This document shows positions 57,651 through 64,000 of a stretch of DNA of 64,000 nucleotides, one piece after another. Every line of letters begins with the position of its first letter. Within the stretch, counting starts at the first letter, position 1. Origin of the DNA: Heterocephalus glaber (lineage: Eukaryota; Chordata; Mammalia; Rodentia; Bathyergidae); NCBI RefSeq assembly GCF_000247695.1, contig NW_004624801.1, positions 7,090,046 through 7,154,045 of the forward strand, read 5' to 3'. The translations under genes were made by a program, and so were the position numbers. The notes beneath the pieces were generated by a model that worked only from the letters and a program-made list of their open reading frames with translations, did not search any database and had not been told where the DNA came from.

Positions 57651-58129
57651 ACTCCAGAGGGCTAGGAGGGTTGAGAGCTCAGGAGGCCCCCACAGTCCCT
57701 GATGCACAGTGCACCTGGTGTTGGTGCCGACGGTGATGGTTATGACAGAGGGACGGGGTGAAGTTTCCACGCGGCATCTCCTGGATCTGAGGCCCCCGGG
57801 GGCTGGGCTGGGTGACAGCGCAGGGCAGGACACAAACCTGAGGGCAGAGGGCGGGCAGGAGGGGCCCCTGTCCCTGGGCTGCCACACACTGGTTGGGGTC
57901 CAGCGCCAGCTCCCACCCTCCTGGGAGCCCCCGGCTTTTCTTGAGGCGGCTCTGAGGTCAGAAGTCGGGACAAGTGGCACAGTAAAGCGACAGAGCTCAG
58001 AGTCTGGAGTCAAGTGTGTGTGGGGGCTGTGAGTGTGCACACCACGTCTCATCCTCCTCTTGGTGACGGGGCGACTCGTTGTGACATGTGTGAGCCGGAT
58101 GCTCGCAGCAGCTCCCCAGAGGAGACGCA

Positions 58130-58300
58130 GGCGCAGTTTACATTGTGCAGATAGAGAAAGCGAGGCACCGCGAAGCCAGAGGACTTGCACACGGCCACCC
58201 CTGGTCAGGGAGCAGCGGAGCCGGCTGCCCCTGAGTGTAATAAGTGCCTCGCCACCCCGAGGAGCGGATCCACAGCCTCTAGCTATAGGCGTGTCCAGGC
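58130..58300 (-). repeat. MIR fragment
   Basis: tttacattgtgcagatagag, aaagcgaggcaccgcgaagc and ttgcacacggccacccctgg is the reverse MIR core. Confidence 0.6.
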
Positions 58301-58511
58301 AGCCTGGACTCTTGCATGGGCCCTGCCTCCCCGTGCCAGGTCAGAGCAGGCAGGAGGCCTCCTCCTGGGGTCCGGACAGCACGGGGCTGAGCTGGCTGGG
58401 CACCAAGCCTGGCCCTGGGTCCGCACCGTCATTGGACACCTCCCGCCTGTCGCGTGGTTGTGGCCTGACCCCTCCCAAGAGCCGGCTGACCTCCTTCCCA
58501 TGTCTCCCCAG

Positions 58512-58640
58512 GGCAGAGTGGCTTGGGGAAGTCCACCTTGATCAACACCCTCTTCAAGTCCAAAATCAGCCGGAAGTCGGTGCAGCCCACCTCGGAAGAG
58601 CGCATCCCCAAGACCATCGAGATCAAGTCCATCACCCACG
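58512..58640 (+). CDS. SEPTIN9: SEPTIN9 coding exon 2 of 7 in window (P-loop exon)
   Basis: The exon is 129 bp, phase 1 in and phase 1 out, with acceptor ccccag and donor gtcagc. It completes the P-loop GQSGLGKST (G1, residues 54-62 in short-isoform numbering), which binds the phosphates of GTP. The lysine and serine that contact phosphate and magnesium are intact. It continues through TLINTLFKSKISRK to the switch I region, VQPTSEERIPKTIEIKSITH. Sequence identity to human is essentially complete, as expected for the GTPase core. The donor (gtcagc) is weaker than the consensus GTAAGT, but it is the only one that keeps the frame into the next exon. Confidence 0.97.
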
Positions 58641-58940
58641 GTCAGCGCCCTGGCGGTCCAGGCGGGGGCTAGGGTGGAGGTGCCCCAGGTCAGGGGAGAC
58701 AGGCCCCCTGAGCAGGGACTTGCTGAGACCCCTAGGAGTGTTGCATCTCGGGGTAGGAGTGGTCTGTAGCCCTCAGGCCCGGGAGACCGAGCCCCCACGG
58801 CAGCTGAACTATCAGCAGAATCCTAGGGCAGTGACACTGGGGAAAGGGTCTGCTGGACTTTATTGCTAGAGGCTGTTGTCTTCCTGCGGTCCCCTTGGGT
58901 CCTGGTCACCCTCTGACTTGGGACTGGGCGGTTCCCACAG
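58641..58940 (+). other. SEPTIN9: SEPTIN9 intron, 300 bp
   Basis: A short GT-AG intron (gtcagc to cccacag). It is GC-rich with no repeat or regulatory element recognised. Confidence 0.93.
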
Positions 58941-59022
58941 ATATCGAGGAGAAGGGCGTCCGGATGAAGCTGACAGTGATCGACACGCCAGGGTTCGGGG
59001 ACCACATCAACAATGAGAACTG
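58941..59022 (+). CDS. SEPTIN9: SEPTIN9 coding exon 3 of 7 in window (switch II / G3 exon)
   Basis: The exon is 82 bp, phase 1 in and phase 2 out, with acceptor cccacag and donor gtgagg. It encodes [21 protein letters not shown] and then HINNENC. DTPG at residues 111-114 is the G3 motif that senses the gamma-phosphate. The HINNENCW segment that follows is typical of septins and contributes to the G interface between subunits. The exon is one of the most conserved parts of the family and no substitution is seen at a catalytic position. Confidence 0.97.
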
Positions 59023-59311
59023 GTGAGGGGTTTGGGGGTTTCTTCAAGGGGGAGGGCACTCCCGGGGCACCCGGGCTGCCGGGCCCCAGCGCCCCTGTGT
59101 TGAGCAGAGTGGAGTTGCCCTGGGAGTCTCACGCCTTCTCCCCCGTGCCCTGAGGTCAAAGGTCAGCATGGGAGGCTGGGCTGGGGGCCTCTAAGAAGAA
59201 GCGGTGATTGGAAGGTTGACCGGAAGGCCAGATGCCGGGCTGGGGAGCTGTTCCCGTCCATCCATGCCGGGGACACGCCCCGTGCCGGCACTGACCTGGC
59301 TCTCCATGCAG
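59023..59311 (+). other. SEPTIN9: SEPTIN9 intron, 289 bp
   Basis: A short GT-AG intron (gtgagg to catgcag). No repeat, RNA gene or further exon is seen. Confidence 0.93.
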
Positions 59312-59449
59312 CTGGCAGCCCATCATGAAGTTCATCAACGACCAGTATGAGAAATACCTGCAGGAGGAGGTGAACATCAACCGCAAGAAGCGCATCCCCG
59401 ACACGCGCGTGCACTGCTGTCTCTACTTCATCCCCGCCACCGGCCACTC
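59312..59449 (+). CDS. SEPTIN9: SEPTIN9 coding exon 4 of 7 in window
   Basis: The exon is 138 bp, phase 2 in and phase 2 out. It encodes the end of C124, then WQPIMKFINDQYEKYLQEEV, NINRKKRIPDTRVHCC and LYFIPATGH, and stops two bases into serine 170. The basic NINRKKRIPDTRVHCC stretch and the LYFI strand are septin hallmarks near the G interface. The donor is tc|gtacgt. Reading on gives TYVPAA, which does not match the family, and splicing at 59449/59450 restores GHSLRPLD across the junction, so this boundary is secure. Confidence 0.96.
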
Positions 59450-60098
59450 GTACGTGCCAGCCGCTCCCCACCTGGTACAGGTGCCCTGGGCCCCGCTGCC
59501 CCAGGGCTGCCTGATGGTGCTGCTGCTGCTGTCCGCCCCGCTGCTGGGCATGGGGTGGGGAGAGTCGGGCCACAGTCAGAAGCCATCAGATGGGCTCCAC
59601 GTTGGGGTCCGGAGCCCAGGGCTTTGAAGGAAATCCCAGCCCTGCAGGCAGTAAGCCTCACACTGGGGTCCTGCAGAAACCCAAGCCTGGCTCTCGTGTC
59701 CCTGTGGGGCAGTGAGTCCTTCAGGGCAGCGCCCTGCTTTTTGAGCAGGCACGAGAGCAAGGGGGACCCGCAGTGGCCATGGAGAGTCCTAGCTAAGCTA
59801 GGACAGTCAGAGCCCGGCAGTGTGACAGCCCCCAGACTGGCCGAGCAGCCCCTCTCTGAGGAGCCGTGCCCTGGGCCGATCGGGAACCTCCTGGACGAGG
59901 GGGCTGAGAGCTGGCCCTGTCCCAGCCCGGTGGACCTGCCACTTGTGTCCAGGGCTTGCCCTGTTCTTCCCTGCCATCCTCGCTCGCCACTTGGCCGGTG
60001 CTTGCTCTGCCCTTGTCCTTGCACCAAGCCCTGGAGGCGGGGCCCTCCCTCAGTCCACTGACCCAGAGCTGAGTCTCACCCACCTCCGTGCGTTTCAG
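59450..60098 (+). other. SEPTIN9: SEPTIN9 intron, 649 bp
   Basis: A GT-AG intron (gtacgt to cgtttcag). It contains a short (gct)n run near 59519-59531. No repeat family or extra exon was recognised. Confidence 0.92.
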
Positions 60099-60216
60099 CC
60101 TTAGGCCCCTGGACATCGAGTTCATGAAGCGCCTGAGCAAGGTGGTCAACATTGTCCCTGTCATTGCCAAGGCCGACACCCTGACACTGGAAGAGAGGGT
60201 CTACTTCAAACAGCGG
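60099..60216 (+). CDS. SEPTIN9: SEPTIN9 coding exon 5 of 7 in window (G4 exon)
   Basis: The exon is 118 bp, phase 2 in and phase 0 out. It encodes [20 protein letters not shown] and [23 protein letters not shown] at residues 193-196 is the septin form of the G4 motif, which gives guanine specificity. Human and mouse septin 9 as I recall them have histidine where this sequence has tyrosine (ERVYFKQR). This is a conservative change outside the nucleotide site, read directly from the DNA (gtc tac ttc). The donor gtacgt is the same hexamer as that of the preceding exon. Confidence 0.96.
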
Positions 60217-61225
60217 GTACGTCGCTCAGCCCCCTTGGACCAGCCGCGGGCCTGGGGGAAGCCACGCAGTCCAGGGGCACAGACCAGGGTGACCAGGGCA
60301 TGGAGTGAGCCACTTGCACGCTCATGCAGGTGGCTGCCCTTAGGGGTGATTGGGGGGTGTCCTGGGGTGGCCCATCCAGCTCCCCAGGAGAGACCCATTC
60401 TCCAGCAAAGTGTGAGCGGGGCTTGAAAAAGACGCAGATCCAGGAACAACTAGTGCCCCTTCCTGGGAGCAAGGTTGATGCGAGCCCATCAGACAAAACA
60501 TGCCTAGTTTTTATCAGATGGAAGAGAAAGCCCGAAGGGACAGTCTCTGCTGGGGTCCAGTGGCTTCTCTGTTAGTCTGGGACTTCTGCCTGCTGGGTAG
60601 ACAGGGTGCCCTGCAGGTGCCCAGCCCTCAGCCACCTCTTCCTAATAGACCTGAACCCCAGTCTGACCCCTCAGGTCCCGAGGGCCCCATCACAGGTGCT
60701 GTCGGAGATTTTCCCGGCATGGTCCACTTCGCAGGGACGTGTGCTGGAGGGAAGGGGACAGGTAGCTCCGAAGTTGTGTGTGGGCTCGAGTCTTCCTGGG
60801 CAGATGGGACGACCAGGGTGTTCCTTGGAACACCCCAGGCCGACCATCGCCTGGCTTGTGTTGCTGTCAGAGTGGGATGGTTTCACACAGACAGGTGCAC
60901 CCTGGACTGTAAGGAGGGGCCCACCCTGGGCTTCAGGGTCCACGATGGGAGGGTTTTGGGAGGTGAGGGCTTCACTGTCCTGAGTTTATTTCATGGCTTG
61001 CATGATAAGCTGGCCAGGAAAGAGGGGGAGACAGCAACCCGAGACCCCACCATTGGGGAGCCACATCATCTCAAGGCAGGCTGGTCTGCAGCAGCCCCTC
61101 TTTGCTTGGGGGCAGCAGCATTGCAGATTATGAGAGCTGCAGCTCCCCAGAGCCTGCCCTTGACCCCGGGCCCAGGGCAGCTGACATCAGGAGGTTACGG
61201 CACAGGGGTCCCCCTGTCTCCCCAG
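60217..61225 (+). other. SEPTIN9: SEPTIN9 intron, 1009 bp
   Basis: A GT-AG intron (gtacgt to ctccccag). The 349-codon open frame that spans its 3' half and the next exon is in the wrong frame upstream of the acceptor and shows no domain. No interspersed repeat is obvious. Confidence 0.9.
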
Positions 61226-61321
61226 ATCACTGCAGATCTGCTGTCCAATGGCATTGACGTGTACCCCCAGAAGGAGTTTGACGAGGACGCAGAGGACCGG
61301 CTGGTGAACGAGAAGTTCCGG
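61226..61321 (+). CDS. SEPTIN9: SEPTIN9 coding exon 6 of 7 in window
   Basis: The exon is 96 bp, exactly 32 codons, phase 0 in and out. It encodes ITADLLSNGIDVYPQKEFDE and DAEDRLVNEKFR (residues 210-241). The EFDEDAEDR form has alanine where human septin 9 has serine, and it agrees with the rodent form as I recall it. The donor is cgg|gtgagg. Because the exon length is a multiple of three, skipping it would keep the frame but remove part of the GTPase fold after G4. Confidence 0.96.
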
Positions 61322-61542
61322 GTGAGGGGTCAGCCCAAGGCTGTCTGCAGGGGTCCTCAGGGGGCACGGAGGAGGGCAGAGGGCTCCTGCCCCAGCCCAG
61401 GCAACAGTGGGATGACCTGGAGACATGGGGGCCTTGTCTGGTCGTCCACCCGGCCTCTCACCCAGCTTCTAGTCAGGGCCCGGCCCAGGGAGGCACTGGC
61501 CTTTGCCAGCACAGCTGACTGCCCCACCGGCCCCTGTCCCAG
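61322..61542 (+). other. SEPTIN9: SEPTIN9 intron, 221 bp
   Basis: The shortest intron in the window, GT-AG (gtgagg to tcccag). Nothing else is seen in it. Confidence 0.93.
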
Positions 61543-61639
61543 GAGATGATCCCATTCGCCGTGGTGGGCAGCGACCATGAGTATCAGGTCAACGGCAAGC
61601 GGATCCTCGGCAGGAAGACCAAGTGGGGCACCATTGAAG
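61543..61639 (+). CDS. SEPTIN9: SEPTIN9 coding exon 7 of 7 in window (septin unique element region)
   Basis: The exon is 97 bp, phase 0 in and phase 1 out. It encodes EMIPFAVVGSDHEYQVNGKR and ILGRKTKWGTIE (residues 242-273). PFAVVGS is the septin G5-like strand, and GRKTKWG with the following exon leads into the septin unique element, which builds the subunit interfaces. The donor is g|gtattc, which is less usual than GTAAGT or GTGAGT. The one leftover base would begin the valine of VENTTHCEF, which is not found before 64000, so the next exon lies outside. Confidence 0.95.
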
Positions 61640-62029
61640 GTATTCGCTGCGCTGGGTCCTAGGGCTGGGACGCGAAGACGCTGGTCTGTGGCTCTGGAGC
61701 CTTCGGCCCGCAGCCTACGTGTGGACCTTGGTCTGCTGCGTTGTGTGTCTCCTAAGGACACCGGTCACTGGATGCGGGGCCGCCCCAGATCACATCCTCA
61801 GACACTTTCCAAATACGATCCCCTCACGGCCCAAGGGCTGGGACTTCGACGCGTCTTTCCTGGGTACCATTCAGCTTGTTCAGGTGGGTGGGCGTGGGTG
61901 TTTCTCTTCTTTCTGCTCCTTCCATCCTCTTTAGCCGACGCGAGGGAAAAGCACAGAGTAGACTGGAAAAGCCATTGTGCCTTGAGAACAGCAAGGCTGA
62001 AAGGCCCTGTAGAGAAGGAGCAGAAAGTC

Positions 62030-62120
62030 AGCCGTGCGAGTTTGGGGCAGCTCCCTAGTCCTCCAGGACCTCAGTTTCACCATCCGTAAAATGGTACCAT
62101 GGCCAGGATTTCAGCAAATT
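62030..62120 (+). repeat. MIR fragment
   Basis: ggacctcagtttcaccatcc then gtaaaatggtacca is the MIR 3' half. Confidence 0.45.
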
Positions 62121-62565
62121 GACAGAGTGTCCCAGAGATGGTCGAAGTTTAGGGGGAGCAGTTGCCCCAAGAAGTTGATCACAATAGTGCAGCTCTCTAC
62201 GTGGAAGGTGTCGTTTAACCCTCGAGGGCAGGAGGTTCTGTGAGGGCCCCAGAAAGGAAGGCAGCTCTGCATCCACAGGCCCAGCCCTGCTCTTCGCTGG
62301 GGGCCCTCAGCACTGAGGAAGCCCCACCCACCACGCTCACTGGGCCTTGGCAGACGGGGTGCGTCAAGGCGTTTGTGGGAGCCATTTTTCTGCGGCTCCC
62401 CCCTCTGCAGGGGTCTCTTCTCTGAGGACAGGTTACTGGAGCTGTGTGAAGTAGCCAGTCCCAGTCAGGCTCTCCCAGGGCTTGCCTCCTCCCTTTCCCT
62501 CTCTAACCTTTTTGGGAAAGGCACGATTGGCCTCAGGGCCCTGGGCCCGGACATTGTCATGTCTC

Positions 62566-62584
62566 TACTGCCCCCTGGTGGCCA
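62566..62584 (-). promoter_or_regulatory. Strong CTCF-like site
   Basis: tactgccccctggtggcca on the plus strand reads tggccaccagggggcagta on the minus strand. This is a near-perfect CTCF core (CCACCAGGGGGCAG). It is the best such match in the window. Binding is inferred. Confidence 0.6.
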
Positions 62585-62889
62585 AGTCCTGCTACGCAGG
62601 CGGCCTGTATGGAAATTGTCAGGAAGTTAACAGGCCAGATTGGGGCTCAGCTGGAGAGGCTTGTTACAGAGTGGCTGATCTGCATGCTGGGATCCGGGAG
62701 TCACGCGGTGAGCTTTTATATCAGGGACCCTGTGAGGTGATAACTGACCAAGGAACCAGCCTCACTTCTCACTCACCCTGGCTGTCGTGGTCACTAGGTG
62801 GTTCTGCCCCGTCTTGGTGTGCACTTTTCTGCCCCCACCCCAGGGAGCCGCCTGGAGTGCTGCAGGAAGAAGGCAGGTGCTGAGATTCA

Positions 62890-63010
62890 CCCCGTTTGAT
62901 CCCCTGTGTCCCTGGGAGGTGGGCGACAGTGTTACCCATTTTACAGATGGAGAAGTAGAGGGTCAGAGAGACAATAACATGCCCAGCTGGATGCACTGCC
63001 CTGCTGGCTC
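62890..63010 (-). repeat. MIR fragment
   Basis: tgttacccattttacagatg, gagaagtagagggtcagaga and gacaataacatgcccagctg is the reverse MIR core. Confidence 0.6.
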
Positions 63011-63566
63011 TCCCTGCCACTGAGTTGCACAAGAGGCACTGGCGGGTGTGTGGCCCAGCCCCACCACCCTGACTCGGCCCTGCTTGGGAACAGCCCTATT
63101 GCTTGGGAAGGGGGCAGACGGCTGTGGAGCTGGGGCTGGGTTTCAGGAACCGCAGTGACCTCGCCAGTGTGAAAAACTAAGCTCCATTTTCCTGGCTTCG
63201 AGAGAGGAGTCCTTGCCGATGCCTGCAGGCACAGGAAGAGTGGGGTACAGGACTGGCGGGTGCATGGCGCCTGCTCTGCCCGGCCCGCCTCCCGTGCCCC
63301 CGCCCCACCCAAGTATTTGTTGTGTTGTAGTGAAACGCACCTGGCCGAGTGCTTGGTGTAGGTCACAACCCACCACCAGTGACACTGAGTGCGGCCAGCT
63401 GAGGCCCTGCCACACCTTCCTGGTCCCCAGAAGTGCCCACTGTCCCCCATGGCTTCCCCATGTGTGGGCTCATAGCCAGGTGGCCCTAAGCCTGGTCTCT
63501 TTCAGTTTTGCGGGTTCTTGGATTTGATCTCAAGGGTCACCCACTGTATGTGGCCTCTGTGGTTTC

Positions 63567-63622
63567 TGTGCGTGTGCGTGCGTGTGCGTGTGTGTGTGTG
63601 TGTCTGTGTGTCTGTGTCTGTC
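63567..63622 (+). repeat. Compound (GTGC)/(GT)/(GTCT) microsatellite
   Basis: Runs of cgtgtg, tg and ctgtg units make up about 55 bases. Confidence 0.9.
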
Positions 63623-64000
63623 CTGCCTGCATCCTGGGCACATGTGTGTGAGTGGGAATAAAACTCAGAGGACCCAGGGTGTCTGAAAATCTGCCCCAAT
63701 TCGTCATTGTCCCGGCTCTGCCTGCCTTCAGGTCTGCCCGGGACATCCTGGGAGGGCCTCCCTGGTCACCCCAGGGGTGCGGGCCCCATCCCTCCTACTG
63801 TGGCCTTTCTGCCTTGCCAAAGTCTTGGCCTGGCTGCTGGGCCATGTCTCCACTAGCCCAGAACCTTCCAGAGAGCGGGAGCTGAGCTTGTCCTGCCCCC
63901 TGGAGTCCCCAGGTATCCAGGTCTCACCTGGGGAGCAGGTGACAGGTGCCTGGGACTCACCTGTGGAGCAGGCAGCTCCCTCTCCCCTGCCCCCACCAGT

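Larger units (their letters stand above)
56364..58511 (+). other. SEPTIN9: SEPTIN9 intron, 2148 bp
   Basis: This GT-AG intron runs from donor gtgagt to an acceptor ending ccccag. It is GC-rich. A MIR-like scrap lies near 57590-57650 and a clearer minus-strand MIR at 58130-58300. I see no exon or RNA gene in it. Open frames here are by-products of GC content. Confidence 0.9.
1..64000 (+). other. SEPTIN9: SEPTIN9 gene, internal part (long intron, seven coding exons, next intron)
   Basis: Seven spliced exons between 56172 and 61639 encode a protein that matches mammalian septin 9 almost residue for residue, which fixes the gene and the strand. SEPT9 is a GTP-binding cytoskeletal protein of the SEPT3 subgroup. 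It pairs with itself at the centre of SEPT2-6-7-9 octamers that assemble into filaments on actin, microtubules and membranes. The large upstream exon with the basic N-terminal repeats and the final exons are not in the window, so the gene is open at both ends. The exon sizes sum to 852 nt with unbroken phase. No other protein-coding gene was recognised on either strand. Confidence 0.96.
61640..64000 (+). other. SEPTIN9: SEPTIN9 intron, 5' part, runs off the window
   Basis: No sequence encoding the expected next exon (VENTTHCEFAYLRD) is present in these 2361 bases. The block holds two MIR fragments (62030-62120 and 62890-63010), a CTCF-like site at 62566-62584, a GT-rich microsatellite at 63567-63622 and an AATAAA hexamer at 63657. 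The rest looks like unique GC-rich intron. Confidence 0.85.

Noticed and set aside
59518..59531. (CTG)n run near a SEPT9 exon
   Set aside because: It has only about four units, far too short to be an expansion-type repeat.
60500..61549. 349-codon ORF spanning an intron and a SEPT9 exon
   Set aside because: Only 61226-61321 is real coding sequence. The remainder is intron that happens to be open in the same frame.
63541..63622. GT-rich array considered as a CRISPR-like or minisatellite array
   Set aside because: It is a plain dinucleotide/tetranucleotide microsatellite with no spacers.

Overview
The window is nuclear DNA from a mammal, most likely a non-murid rodent. It lies inside one large plus-strand gene, SEPTIN9 (SEPT9). 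The rodent call rests on many 7SL-derived B1 SINEs, tRNA-derived ID-like SINEs and B1-dID dimers, which are rodent-lineage families. The species cannot be fixed from sequence alone. There is no prokaryotic, viral or plasmid gene organisation here.

Layout. Bases 1-56171 are one long intron, or the 3' part of it: no upstream SEPT9 coding exon is visible. The intron is GC-rich. It carries antisense L1 3'-end and ORF2 fragments, old MIRs, LTRs that look like the MaLR type, about 30 ID/B1/B1-dID SINEs, microsatellites and a tiny U2 snRNA retropseudogene. It also holds three places that look like alternative promoters or first exons: a TATA-type one at 5107-5230, a CpG island at 33240-33960, and an ETS-site/donor block at 55060-55133. 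Bases 56172-61639 hold seven coding exons (192, 129, 82, 138, 118, 96 and 97 bp). All their boundaries are GT-AG and the reading phase is continuous. They encode the end of the variable N-terminus, the polybasic helix and most of the septin GTPase domain, including G1 (GQSGLGKS), G3 (DTPG) and G4 (AKAD). Bases 61640-64000 are the next intron. The remaining C-terminal exons, about 149 codons in the human short isoform, lie beyond the window.

How the parts work together. SEPT9 is a filament-forming GTPase of the SEPT3 subgroup and the central subunit of septin octamers. In human, several isoforms share the 192-bp exon but use different first exons, and the short isoform starts at the ATG found here at 56204. 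The candidate promoters in the long intron would feed that exon. The one at 5221 is in frame and would add 14 new residues before that ATG.

I found no wholly new system. The points most worth checking are the in-frame TATA-type first exon, the tailless U2 retropseudogene with a 16-bp target-site duplication, an ID SINE with a poly-G in place of a poly-A tail, and well-formed CTCF-like sites.
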